Shown piece after piece: positions 18,005-26,560 of a stretch of DNA of 64,000 nt. Location: positions 99,128 to 163,127 of the forward strand of contig NZ_AUJU01000010.1 of assembly GCF_000424385.1 (NCBI RefSeq). Direction: 5' to 3'. The DNA is from Butyrivibrio sp. LC3010 (GTDB lineage Bacteria; Bacillota; Clostridia; Lachnospirales; Lachnospiraceae). Under the pieces are notes generated by a model. It was not told the DNA's origin and searched no databases. It saw nothing but the letters and a program-made list of their open reading frames with translations. The translations under genes were made by a program, and so were the position numbers. How positions within the stretch are numbered: position 1 is the stretch's first letter; every line of letters starts with the position of its first letter.

Positions 18005-18117
18005 CGGAAACGTTACCAAAGGCTTAAATAAGCTGTTGCAACCGTTTGCGCAAGGCTTTTACCAAGCAATACATTACCGGAAACGAATTTAGTAAATTTC
18101 ACCAAGGAAAACGTTTT
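18005..18117 (+). promoter_or_regulatory. Cluster of LacI-family operator candidates
   Basis: Four sites around a central CG in about 110 bases: CGGAAACGTTACC (18005-18017), TTGCAACCGTTTGCGCAA (18036-18053), CCGGAAACGAA (about 18078-18088) and the palindrome AAAACGTTTT (18108-18117). Such A-rich/T-rich halves around CG are typical of LacI-family regulators such as MalR or CcpA. The likely ligand is the LacI-type protein encoded at 22265. The rest of the 359-base gap after dprA shows no gene. Confidence 0.6.
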
Positions 18118-18138
18118 ACGTTTGTTAAAAAATTACCA

Positions 18139-18167
18139 TTGACGATAAAAAGGTACAGAATTACAAT
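18139..18167 (+). promoter_or_regulatory. Promoter of the sugar-binding lipoprotein gene
   Basis: TTGACG (18139-18144), 17 bases, TACAAT (18162-18167). The palindrome ATTGCGCAAT (18185-18194) lies about 18 bases downstream of the -10, where a bound repressor would block transcription. Confidence 0.75.
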
Positions 18168-18257
18168 TACTTTCAGAACAACCGATTGCGCAATTTGGTA
18201 TCTTGCGCGCGGACAACAAACCTTTTCTTATGAAGGTATATACATGGAGGAATGAAA

Positions 18258-19643
18258 ATGAAAAAGAAATTGGTATCAGTATTGTTGACAACAGCGATGG
18301 CCGCTTCAATGCTTGCCGGATGTGGATCAAACGGCGGAAATGCAGAGCCTGCAGCAGATACTGCTGAGAGCACAGAAGCTCCTGCAGAAGATGCAGCTGA
18401 GGAGACAACAGAAGAAGCAGCAGAAGAGGAAACTGCTGAAGAAGAGACTACAGAAGATGCAGCTGAGGAAGAGGCTGCTGCAGATGACACAGATTATGGT
18501 ACTGGAGAGATAAAAATCTGGGTTGCTGATAATGTAGTTGATTTTACAAAGGAACAGTTTGATAAGTTTATTGAGAAGAACCCTCAGTTCTCAGGCTATA
18601 CAGCTGTTGTTGAGGCAACAGGTGAAGGCGATGCAGCCGGAAACATGATAACAGACGTGCAGGCAGGAGCTGATATTTTCGGTTTCGCTCAGGATCAGAT
18701 CGCACGTCTTGTTTCAGCAGGTGCTCTTGAAGTTGTTGAGGATTCAAACGCTGAAAAGATTAAGGCAGATAACGATGCCGGTGCAGTAACAGCTGCTACA
18801 GTTGGTGACACACTTTATGCATATCCTCTTACTGCTGATAACGGATACTTCCTTTACTATGATAAGAGCGTTGTAACAGATCCTTCTACACTTGAAGGTA
18901 TTGCTGAGCAGTGTGCAGCTGCAGGAAAGAACTTCTATTTCGAAATCAACTCAGGTTGGTATCAGACAGCATTCTTCTTCGGAACAGGTGCTGAACTTAC
19001 ATATGATACAGATAATGATGGTAACTTCACAAAGTGCAATTCTACATATGCAAGTGATGAAGGTGTAGTTGCTCTTAATGAGATAATTGAGCTTGCTAAC
19101 TCACCTGCATTCCAGAATGGTTCTTCAGTTTCTTCAGCAACAGATTGCGGCGCAATCGTTGATGGAACATGGGATGCTGAAGCAGCTAAGGAAATGTTTG
19201 GTGACAATTATGCTTGCGCAAAGCTTCCTACATTCACAGGTTCAGATGGAAAGAACTACCAGCTTTCAGGCTTTGGTGGATATAAGCTTCTTGGTGTAAA
19301 GCCTCAGGAAGATGAGAACAAGCTTGCTGTATGTGATGCACTTGCTGATTACCTTTCAAGTGAAGAAGTACAGCTTGCAAGATTCAATGCAGTAGGTTGG
19401 GGCCCTTCAAACCTTAAGGCTCAGGCTGCAGACGAAGTTAAGTCTGATGAAGCTCTTACAGCTCTTGGCGAACAGCTCAAGTTTGCTATTCCTCAGGGCC
19501 AGTATCCTGGAGATTATTGGAGTCTTGCTACATCACTTGGTGATTCTGTAATTTCAGGTGAGATTGCAGCTGACGCATCAGAGGATGTTGTTAAGAAGGC
19601 ACTTGAAGACTTCCAGGCAACATGTGAGTCATATGCAAAGTAA
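18258..19643 (+). CDS. Sugar ABC transporter substrate-binding lipoprotein
   Basis: A 461-aa extracellular binding protein of the maltose-type family 1. Signal peptide ending in the lipobox LAGC (Cys22 from ATG 18258), then an Ala/Glu/Thr linker to about residue 75, then the binding domain (EIKIWVADNVVDFTKEQFDKF and WDAEAAKEMFGDNYACAKLP). ATG 18258 is used because GGAGGA directly abuts the ATG at 18252 and is properly spaced for 18258. It has its own promoter, operators and a downstream terminator, so it is probably made in excess of the two permeases that follow. The neighbouring GH35 enzyme and MalF/MalG-like permeases leave the substrate open: maltodextrins, galactan oligomers or other beta-galactosides. 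No ATPase gene is present; a shared MsmK-like ATPase elsewhere is likely. Confidence 0.92.
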   Translation: MKKKLVSVLLTTAMAASMLAGCGSNGGNAEPAADTAESTEAPAEDAAEETTEEAAEEETAEEETTEDAAEEEAAADDTDYGTGEIKIWVADNVVDFTKEQFDKFIEKNPQFSGYTAVVEATGEGDAAGNMITDVQAGADIFGFAQDQIARLVSAGALEVVEDSNAEKIKADNDAGAVTAATVGDTLYAYPLTADNGYFLYYDKSVVTDPSTLEGIAEQCAAAGKNFYFEINSGWYQTAFFFGTGAELTYDTDNDGNFTKCNSTYASDEGVVALNEIIELANSPAFQNGSSVSSATDCGAIVDGTWDAEAAKEMFGDNYACAKLPTFTGSDGKNYQLSGFGGYKLLGVKPQEDENKLAVCDALADYLSSEEVQLARFNAVGWGPSNLKAQAADEVKSDEALTALGEQLKFAIPQGQYPGDYWSLATSLGDSVISGEIAADASEDVVKKALEDFQATCESYAK

Positions 19644-19681
19644 TCTATATAAGATTATTTAACTAAAAGTAATACTACCTT

Positions 19682-19717
19682 AAAGGGCTCGGGAACTGTT
19701 TCGTCCCGGGCCCTTTT
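19682..19717 (+). terminator. Terminator between the binding protein and permease genes
   Basis: AAAGGGCTCGGGA (19682-19694) pairs with TCCCGGGCCCTTT (19704-19716), followed by T. Read-through would give lower permease than binding protein levels. Confidence 0.88.
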
Positions 19718-19718
19718 T

Positions 19719-19830
19719 GAACAGAGCACTTAGCGAGGTATGTCACGAGCTTAGTGCGAGTCATGCAAGTCCACTTGGTAAGGTGTTTTCGAATCTGGTG
19801 GAGCTTGCTTGAACAGAGCACCTGTTGCTT
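19719..19830. repeat. Interspersed hairpin repeat, family 2, copy 1
   Basis: GAACAGAGCACTTAGCGAGG starts a unit whose CACTTAGC pairs with GCTTAGTG. A second, diverged unit (CACTTGGTAAGG ... TCTGGTG) follows, and GAACAGAGCAC recurs at 19811. Copy 2 lies at 22126. Confidence 0.7.
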
Positions 19831-19866
19831 GTTAGATTCAGGATGATATAGGAAGGGAGGCCGGAA

Positions 19867-21264
19867 ATGGCAAACGGCTCGAAAAAAGAGAAAAAGAATA
19901 ACATAGCCACTTTTTTTAGTGCACTTGGAAATGACTGTAAAAAAATCGGGCTTACATTTAAAGAGGGGGATATCAGGACAAAGCTTTCTTTTATAATCAT
20001 GGGACTTGGTCCTATTCTTAGAGGACAGATTCTTGTAGGTCTGGCTTTGATGCTGTCAGAGGTAATTTTTATCTGGTATATGACAGGCTTTGGTTGGACA
20101 TATCTTTCAAAAATCACCACACTTGGTACGGTAGCAACACATAAGGTAAAAAGAAAAACAGTTTATGGTGACAACAGTTTCCTTATCCTTCTGTTTGGTG
20201 TGCTTTCGATTTTTGCAGTGATAGCTATTATTGCATTATGGAGGCTGAATGTTGAGGAGAACAGAAGGGAAGAGCTCACACTTAAAGCAGGCAAAAAGCT
20301 TCCCACTAATCTGGAAACATTTGGATCATTATTTGATAAGAATTTTGATAAAACATTACTTTTCCTTCCTGTAACCGGAATATTCCTTTTTACATTGCTT
20401 CCCATCGTATTCATGATTTTTATTGCGTTCACGAATTACGATTATAACCATCAGGCTCCGGCAAATCTTTTTACATGGGTAGGACTTCAGAACTTTAAAG
20501 AACTTGTTTCATTTGGAAGCGAGGGACTTGGACCCACATTCTTCAAGGTTTTGGCATGGACGCTTGTTTGGGCATTTCTGGCAACCTTTATAGATTATTT
20601 CCTTGGACTTGCAGTAGCGATTCTTATTAATAAAAAGGGAATAAGATTTAAAAAGCTGTGGAGAACAATTCTTGTTATGACAATAGCTGTTCCGCAGTTT
20701 GTATCACTTTTGTATGTAGCTAAAATGTTTGCTAATGATGGAATTATCAACGGATTTCTTAAACGTGTAGGACTTATTCAAAGTGCAATACCGTTTTGGT
20801 CAAATCCTATGCTTGCGAGAGTTACGATCGTAGTGGTAAACATTTGGATCGGTATTCCTTATCTGATGCTTATTGCTACAGGTCTTTTGATGAATATACC
20901 TGAAGATTTGTATGAGAGTGCAAGAATAGACGGTGCAAGCGCATGGCAGATGTTCAAGAGCATAACGCTTCCATACATGCTGTTTGTAACAGGACCTTTC
21001 CTTCTCACTCAGTTTACAGGTAACCTGAATAACTTCGGCGTTATATATCTGTTGTCAGGAGGTGGCCCCGGAACCATGAGCTATGCCGGTAATGCAGGTA
21101 CAACCGACCTTCTGGTTACATGGCTTTATAAAATGACTGTAAATGATTCCAACTATAGAATGGCAGCAGTCATTGGTATCATGGTATTTATTGTTACTGC
21201 TATATTCGCACTGGGAGTATATGGATTACTTCCGTCAGTTAAGGATGAGGAGGGCTTCCAATGA
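19867..21264 (+). CDS. Sugar ABC transporter permease, MalF-like
   Basis: A 465-aa integral membrane protein. The first 140 residues carry a poorly conserved extension with two hydrophobic segments, as in many Clostridia MalF-type proteins. The transport domain follows (six segments) with the EAA loop DLYESARIDGASAWQMFKSITLP, the contact site for the ATPase. GGGAGG lies upstream of ATG 19867. Its last four bases overlap the start of the next permease gene (ATGA), so the two are translated together. Confidence 0.93.
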   Translation: MANGSKKEKKNNIATFFSALGNDCKKIGLTFKEGDIRTKLSFIIMGLGPILRGQILVGLALMLSEVIFIWYMTGFGWTYLSKITTLGTVATHKVKRKTVYGDNSFLILLFGVLSIFAVIAIIALWRLNVEENRREELTLKAGKKLPTNLETFGSLFDKNFDKTLLFLPVTGIFLFTLLPIVFMIFIAFTNYDYNHQAPANLFTWVGLQNFKELVSFGSEGLGPTFFKVLAWTLVWAFLATFIDYFLGLAVAILINKKGIRFKKLWRTILVMTIAVPQFVSLLYVAKMFANDGIINGFLKRVGLIQSAIPFWSNPMLARVTIVVVNIWIGIPYLMLIATGLLMNIPEDLYESARIDGASAWQMFKSITLPYMLFVTGPFLLTQFTGNLNNFGVIYLLSGGGPGTMSYAGNAGTTDLLVTWLYKMTVNDSNYRMAAVIGIMVFIVTAIFALGVYGLLPSVKDEEGFQ

Positions 21265-22127
21265 TTAAAACCGGATATAAATCCAAACAGAGAATTGGTA
21301 ATTTCTTTGCTTATATTTTTCTTATACTGATCAGCATAATCTGGCTGTTCCCGTTTGTAGGAATTGTGCTGCAGAGCTTTAGATCTTTTGCAACTGAATC
21401 CGGAGGAATGGAGAGTTACATAATCCCCCACCAGTTTTCATTAGATAACTATAAATTTTTGTTTTCAGGCGAGACAAACTTCTTGCTTTGGTACAAAAAT
21501 ACAGTTATAATTGCTTTCTTCGTAGCAGCGCTGCAGACAATAGTTATTTTGTGTGTCAGCTATGCACTTTCAAGAATGAGATTTGCAGGAAGAACACTGC
21601 TTATGAAATCCTGGTTGATACTTGGACTGTTCCCGGGATTCCTTACAATGATCTGCCTTTACTTTTTGCTTAAACAGTTTGGACTTACACAGGCCGGTGC
21701 TATTCCTGGATTGATCCTTGTATCTGTTGCAAGTTCTGGTATGGGATATTATGTATGCAAGGGCTATTTTGACACTATTCCCAAGGCCCTTGATGAAGCT
21801 GCAAGAATAGACGGTGCTTCAAGAGCAAGAATATTCTTCACAATGACCATTCCTATGAGTAAGCCTATTATTATCTACACTGCACTTGTTGCTTTCATGG
21901 CACCATGGAATGATTACATTTTTGCTTCATACGTAGCATTTGGACATGACAAGAGCTATAACGTTGCGGTTGCTATGTTCAGATGGGTTAAGACCAATGA
22001 CTATCAGGGATACTTTACACGATTCTGCGCAGGCGGAGTACTTATTGCAATCCCTGTAACACTACTGTTTATGTTCCTTCAGAAATATTATGTTGAAGGT
22101 GTAACCGGCGGCGCGGTTAAAGGTTGA
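21261..22127 (+). CDS. Sugar ABC transporter permease, MalG-like
   Basis: A 288-aa membrane protein with six hydrophobic segments and the EAA loop KALDEAARIDGASRARIFFTMTIP. Forms the channel with the MalF-like partner. The C-terminus ends with EGVTGGAVKG, the typical MalG ending. The stop codon merges with a family 2 repeat copy. Confidence 0.93.
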   Translation: MIKTGYKSKQRIGNFFAYIFLILISIIWLFPFVGIVLQSFRSFATESGGMESYIIPHQFSLDNYKFLFSGETNFLLWYKNTVIIAFFVAALQTIVILCVSYALSRMRFAGRTLLMKSWLILGLFPGFLTMICLYFLLKQFGLTQAGAIPGLILVSVASSGMGYYVCKGYFDTIPKALDEAARIDGASRARIFFTMTIPMSKPIIIYTALVAFMAPWNDYIFASYVAFGHDKSYNVAVAMFRWVKTNDYQGYFTRFCAGGVLIAIPVTLLFMFLQKYYVEGVTGGAVKG

Positions 22128-22230
22128 GCAGAGCACTTAGCGAGGTATTTTCGAGCTTAGTGCGAGCCATGGGTGATCACCTGGCGAGGTTTTTTACGAG
22201 TCTAGTGAGAATCCCAGAGCAGAGCACTTT
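22126..22230. repeat. Interspersed hairpin repeat, family 2, copy 2
   Basis: GAGCAGAGCACTTAGCGAGG starts at the stop codon of the MalG-like gene; CACTTAGC/GCTTAGTG and a second diverged unit (CACCTGGCGAGG ... GTCTAGTG) follow, and AGAGCAGAGCAC recurs at the end. The copy at 19719 has the same structure. The repeat extends an open frame upstream of the LacI-type gene, but that is not the real start. Confidence 0.7.
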
Positions 22231-22264
22231 ACAAAAATCTCATAGTAACACGCAGAGAGGTATT

Positions 22265-23260
22265 ATGGGTGAAAAGATAACTATCGAGGATGTCGCGGCG
22301 GCTCTTGGTGTATCCAAGACTACCGTATCCCGTGCAATATCAGGGAAAGGAAGAATTGGAGAAGCCACAAGAAGCCGTGTCCTTGAGTACATTGAACAGA
22401 ATAATTACAGACCTAATGTAGTCGCTAAGGGCCTTGCACAAAGACGGACCTACAATGTAGGCGTAGTGTGGCCCGGGGATACCACACTTGTGGATCTTCC
22501 GTTCTTTCAAAGATGCCTCGTTGGTATGAGTGAAGTAACAAGCGGTTACAATTATGATATTGTTATAACTCTGGTAACAGGAGACGAGATTACAAACCTG
22601 AAAAGAATCATCGAAAATCATAAGGTTGACGGAGTAATCCTTACCAGAACGCTCATTGATGACAAGTCGGCAGAGTACCTTAAGAAGAGTCAGATTCCTT
22701 TTGTGGCTATAGGGGCATCTCTTGACGATGATATTATCACTGTGGATAATGATCACTTTGATGCCTGCAGAGAGCTTACTTCAATTCTTATTGGGAAGGG
22801 CCAGACAAAGCTTGCTTTAATAGGCGGTTCACAAAATCATATGATTACCAGAATAAGGTATGAAGGTTTTGTGAGCGCTTTTGCGCAGGCAGGGAAAAAA
22901 GTTGACGAATCTCTGGTTTTCCTTAATCAGGGCAATGAGCAGAAGCTTACGGAAATAGTAAAACATCTTGCTGCCAAGAAGGTCGATGGAGTGATATGCA
23001 TGGACGATCAGCTTGCAGGATATATTATGAGTATTTGCAGAACTTTAAAAATACGTATTCCGGAGGATATAAGGCTGGCTTCGTTTTACAACAGCCATAT
23101 GATAGAAAATGCTATTGTGCCAGTCACATCTCTGAACTTTGATGACAGAAAGCTTGGAGCGGTTGCTACAAGAATGCTTATGAGTCTTATCGATGGTGAA
23201 AAGGTTGAGAAGCAAAAACTTAAAGATTACGAAGTTATTATGAAGGAGAGCACTAAGTAA
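22265..23260 (+). CDS. LacI-family transcription regulator of the sugar operon
   Basis: A 331-aa protein with N-terminal helix-turn-helix (TIEDVAAALGVSKTTVSRAI), hinge (NYRPNVVAKGLAQRR) and a periplasmic-binding-protein-like effector domain. ATG 22265 has AGAGAGG at proper distance and matches the family; the frame upstream is made of repeat sequence. Likely represses or activates the transporter genes through the operators at 18005-18117 and 18185, with a sugar as ligand. In Firmicutes such genes next to maltodextrin transporters are often called malR, which is not certain here. Confidence 0.93.
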   Translation: MGEKITIEDVAAALGVSKTTVSRAISGKGRIGEATRSRVLEYIEQNNYRPNVVAKGLAQRRTYNVGVVWPGDTTLVDLPFFQRCLVGMSEVTSGYNYDIVITLVTGDEITNLKRIIENHKVDGVILTRTLIDDKSAEYLKKSQIPFVAIGASLDDDIITVDNDHFDACRELTSILIGKGQTKLALIGGSQNHMITRIRYEGFVSAFAQAGKKVDESLVFLNQGNEQKLTEIVKHLAAKKVDGVICMDDQLAGYIMSICRTLKIRIPEDIRLASFYNSHMIENAIVPVTSLNFDDRKLGAVATRMLMSLIDGEKVEKQKLKDYEVIMKESTK

Positions 23261-23266
23261 GTGCTC
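23248..23266 (+). terminator. Hairpin at the end of the LacI-type gene
   Basis: GAGCACT (23248-23254) pairs with AGTGCTC (23260-23266), overlapping the stop codon; CCCCTTTCGTAGTTTT follows. Partial terminator at best. Confidence 0.45.
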
Positions 23267-23405
23267 CCCTTTCGTAGTTTTAATATGATGACAGGGGAAA
23301 GGTCATAAAGCGATTATGTTTGCATAAATCGCATCATGACTACTTGTCTTGTAGGAGAGTCGGTTTGATTTTCTACAAGATGTGATTGATAAGGAGCAAT
23401 CATTT

Positions 23406-25706
23406 ATGCTGACAAATAAAAATATACTATCCTATACACCTATGTCGCTTACAGTGGATGGAACACCTTTCTATCCGGTTATGGGTGAAATGCACTTTTC
23501 AAGATATAGAAACAGATACTGGGAAGAAGAGCTTTGCAAGATGAAAAGCGGCGGAGTATCAATAGTATCCCTGTATACAATATGGATTCATCATGAAGAA
23601 ATTCGTGGTGAATTTGATTTTAGCGGTGACAGAAATTTAAGAAAATTTCTTCAGACAGTTAAAAGAGTAGGCCTTAACTGTATCTTAAGAATTGGGCCCT
23701 GGGCTCATGGTGAAGCTAGAAATGGAGGATTCCCTGACTGGCTTTTGGAGGATGCAAAAGAGAAAGGGTATGAAGTGAGAAGTAATGCACCTGAGTATCT
23801 TCAGCATGCCAGAATTTTTTATGAGCATATTTATGAGCAGGCAGAGGGGCTTTTTCTGAAAGATGGCGGACCGATAATCGGTGTTCAGATTGAAAATGAG
23901 TATGGACATTGTGGCGGTTTTGGCGGTGAAGAGGGAGAAGCTCACATGAGGACTCTCTGTGACATGGCAAAAGAGATAGGCTTTGATGTTCCAATCTACA
24001 CAGCTACAGGCTGGGGAGGAGCAGTTACCGGCGGAATGCTTCCTGTCATGGGGGGATATTGTGAAGCACCCTGGGATCAGAGAACTACTGAGATAGAGCC
24101 CAGCGGAAATTATATTTTCACAAGAGAGAGAAATGATCACAACATAGGCTCTGACCACGGAATCGGCGCTGGCATTACCTTTGACATGGACAAATTCCCA
24201 TATCTTACTGCTGAACTTGGCGGAGGACTGCAGGTTACACATCACAGAAGATGCATTGCCACCGGTAGGGATACTGAGGCTATGAGCCTTGTGAAAATGG
24301 GAAGCGGAGCCAACCTCCTGGGATATTATATGTACCATGGCGGAACAAATCCGGAGGGTAAACTGACTACTTTGCAGGAGAGCAGGGAAACAGGCTATCC
24401 CAATGACCTTCCGGTTTTATCATATGACTTTAACGCTCCTTTGAAAGAATACGGCCAGATGTCTGAGACCTACAGAAGAATCAGAAGACTTGCGATGTTT
24501 ACAAGGGATTTTGGTGAAGGACTCTGTGAGATGCCATATATACCACAGCCGGGAAATCCCGATATGCCTGACAATATGACTGACCTTAGAACAGCTGTCA
24601 GAGGCGCGATAAAAGATGTGAACGGTAAAGAGATGTTCAGCGGATATCTTTTTGTAAATAATTACGTAAGACGCTGCAACATGGCTGATCACGATAAAGA
24701 AATCCTCAAGGCATATGATCCTGATGGAAATATTGTTGCCGAATTTGAAGAGAGAAATATCAAGAACGGAGATTATTTCTTCTATCCTTTCAATATGCAG
24801 ATAGGTGAGGATGCTGTTTTAAAAAGAGCTAATATGACACCTCTGTGCATACTTCATGATGAAAAGGGAAGAGAAAATGCTTACGTATTTTATACTGATG
24901 ACAGAGATTCAGCTGCATTTGAGATTGAAGGGGATCTTGGACTTATCAGTATAGTGATACTTTCAGATTATGAAGCTGAAAATGCTGTAAAGATCAAGGA
25001 TGACAGAGGTGCGGAGCATCTTGTTATATGTGAGCACGCTGTAGTTGACAGGATAGTACCCACGAACAGAAGAAGATCAGGAGTGCTTGAAAACGGTAAT
25101 CCCAATGGTTATGAGATTTATGCAGAGATTCCGTCGGATGGTGCAGGTCATACGGTTTCATTCCGTGTCTGGCCTGATCTTGATGAGACTCCGATAGGGT
25201 TCATTCATGCCGATGCTGAGAATGTAAGCGACACCTATATGGTGGACAGTATGGATTTTGCAGACTACAGATATGTGGATGAATTAACCAATCCTGTTGA
25301 AACAAAGCTCACGGAAGGTGTGGTAGCAGGTGAGTATCAGATCAGTGTGACAAATATTGATGAAGACATCGACGAAGTATATCTTCATGTTCATTATGCA
25401 GGAGACAGGGGAGAGCTTCTATCCTGCGGTGATCTGGATGCTATACATGATGGAGAACTGATTGCAGATAGTTTCTACACAGGACAGGATTGGGAAATCG
25501 GATTAAAGAGATTTATCGGTTCAGAGACAGCAGAATCTCTTGAGGAGAGCTTTGAAGCAAAAGCTGTTATTTATCCGCTATTTGAGGACCAGAAGATTTA
25601 TCTTCAGGAGTGGCCGGACTTAAGTGAAGAGTCTGACGGAAAAGCCGCTGCCTGCAGGATTGAGGGCGTGGACTCGGTAGCACAATACAAAATAAAAATA
25701 TGGTAA
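23406..25706 (+). CDS. Glycoside hydrolase family 35 beta-galactosidase-like enzyme
   Basis: A 766-aa cytoplasmic (no signal peptide) GH35-type enzyme expected to release terminal beta-galactose. N-terminal TIM barrel: PVMGEMHFSRYRNRYWEEELCKMKSGG, ILRIGPWAHGEARNGGFPDW, acid/base Glu165 in QIENEYG and probable nucleophile Glu270 in LTAELGGG, then YYMYHGGTNPEGK and LSYDFNAPLKEYGQ. The C-terminal half consists of beta-rich domains. ATG 23406 is preceded by AAGGAG; a GTG 24 bases upstream has no box. With the adjacent ABC transporter it suggests uptake of galactose-containing oligosaccharides and cleavage in the cell. Some relatives act on other beta-linked sugars. Confidence 0.9.
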   Translation: MLTNKNILSYTPMSLTVDGTPFYPVMGEMHFSRYRNRYWEEELCKMKSGGVSIVSLYTIWIHHEEIRGEFDFSGDRNLRKFLQTVKRVGLNCILRIGPWAHGEARNGGFPDWLLEDAKEKGYEVRSNAPEYLQHARIFYEHIYEQAEGLFLKDGGPIIGVQIENEYGHCGGFGGEEGEAHMRTLCDMAKEIGFDVPIYTATGWGGAVTGGMLPVMGGYCEAPWDQRTTEIEPSGNYIFTRERNDHNIGSDHGIGAGITFDMDKFPYLTAELGGGLQVTHHRRCIATGRDTEAMSLVKMGSGANLLGYYMYHGGTNPEGKLTTLQESRETGYPNDLPVLSYDFNAPLKEYGQMSETYRRIRRLAMFTRDFGEGLCEMPYIPQPGNPDMPDNMTDLRTAVRGAIKDVNGKEMFSGYLFVNNYVRRCNMADHDKEILKAYDPDGNIVAEFEERNIKNGDYFFYPFNMQIGEDAVLKRANMTPLCILHDEKGRENAYVFYTDDRDSAAFEIEGDLGLISIVILSDYEAENAVKIKDDRGAEHLVICEHAVVDRIVPTNRRRSGVLENGNPNGYEIYAEIPSDGAGHTVSFRVWPDLDETPIGFIHADAENVSDTYMVDSMDFADYRYVDELTNPVETKLTEGVVAGEYQISVTNIDEDIDEVYLHVHYAGDRGELLSCGDLDAIHDGELIADSFYTGQDWEIGLKRFIGSETAESLEESFEAKAVIYPLFEDQKIYLQEWPDLSEESDGKAAACRIEGVDSVAQYKIKIW

Positions 25707-26087
25707 AAATTTTCTTTAACAACAAGCTTCATCTGGTGGGTTTTTCGCGCCTGGTAATAAACGATACTATTCAGGATAATATTTGCCTTCCTTCTCTGGA
25801 AAATATAAAAAGAAAGCATATCCTCCATGCAAAGGATGAAAAGGCATTTGCTGACAGAGAAACCGCTATGATCGTAAAATAATGGCTTGTCCATAGCGCA
25901 TACGCGAAAGTAAGATACGCATATACAATTGCCAAAACATCAGTAAATAAGCAGTTTTAAGGCTTTGTTAAGTTTTTGTTTATTATGCATATATAAATAT
26001 TAAATATATAGTTAATTTTATTACACAAAATTGTATGTTAAATCAATATATAACAATAAACCGTTTTGTGTGAAAGGATATATATTT
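25707..26087. other. Intergenic region without a supported gene
   Basis: About 380 AT-rich bases. A 60-codon frame starts inside the end of the GH35 gene, with no ribosome site and no recognisable product. The last 100 bases probably hold the promoter of the small gene at 26088, but no clear -35/-10 pair stands out. Confidence 0.5.
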
Positions 26088-26315
26088 ATGGAGTACAACA
26101 AAATCAAAGATTTATGCTACAAGCGGGGAGGTCAGAGCACTGCTGTTATATTGGCAATGCATACAACTGAGCGCTGTAAGCTTATCAGGGATGAACTGGT
26201 TAATATGAAAAAGGCCAGAAACTTACTGAGAGATGAGCTGCTGATTGTCTATTCGTTTTTAGCAGAACGCGATCTTTTGGAAACTTATTTGGACTCAAGG
26301 GACGGAAGACTGTAA
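26088..26315 (+). CDS. Small hypothetical protein, 75 aa
   Basis: MEYNKIKDLCYKRGGQSTAV is followed by a charged, helix-prone sequence rich in Glu, Leu and Arg. AAAGGAT lies eight bases before ATG 26088. No family recognised; no membrane segment and one or two Cys only. It stands alone and is followed by a long hairpin. Coding nature is supported by the ribosome site, the sharp end at the hairpin and normal composition. Confidence 0.6.
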   Translation: MEYNKIKDLCYKRGGQSTAVILAMHTTERCKLIRDELVNMKKARNLLRDELLIVYSFLAERDLLETYLDSRDGRL

Positions 26316-26325
26316 ATGTAACGAG

Positions 26326-26393
26326 CATCCCGCACGGCTTTGGGACCACAACATCACAAAGTGGTTTTGTGTTTCTCATCGCAGTGCGGGATG
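26326..26393 (+). terminator. Long-stem structure after the 75-aa gene (terminator or structured RNA)
   Basis: CATCCCGCAC (26326-26335) pairs perfectly with GTGCGGGATG (26384-26393) around 48 bases, which contain the inner pair CACAAA/TTTGTG. TTTCTGTTTTG follows. Acts as a terminator; the large loop is unusual. Confidence 0.65.
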
Positions 26394-26560
26394 TTTCTGT
26401 TTTGAAGGGAATCTTTATATAAAAAGGCTTTCTCACAGTATTTATCGGGGCTCTATTCTGCTTTACCGGAGGTTGTTTAAAACCTGGCTCCCGTCAGGGT
26501 TGTTGCTTTAGTGTGGATATTTTATAATTGAAGCGAAAAAATACCTGGCGGAGAAGAAGA

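Noticed and set aside
18046..18255. 69-aa frame upstream of the binding-protein gene
   Set aside because: It spans the operators and the promoter and has no ribosome site.
22124..22264. Upstream extension of the LacI-type gene
   Set aside because: These 47 codons are family 2 repeat sequence; the ribosome site and family N-terminus point to ATG 22265.
23300..23405. Riboswitch or terminator before the GH35 gene
   Set aside because: Short inverted repeats (GCGATT/AATCGC, CTTGTAG/CTACAAG) exist but there is no T run or known motif.
25700..25882. 60-aa frame after the GH35 gene
   Set aside because: Overlaps the preceding gene, has no ribosome site and no recognisable product.
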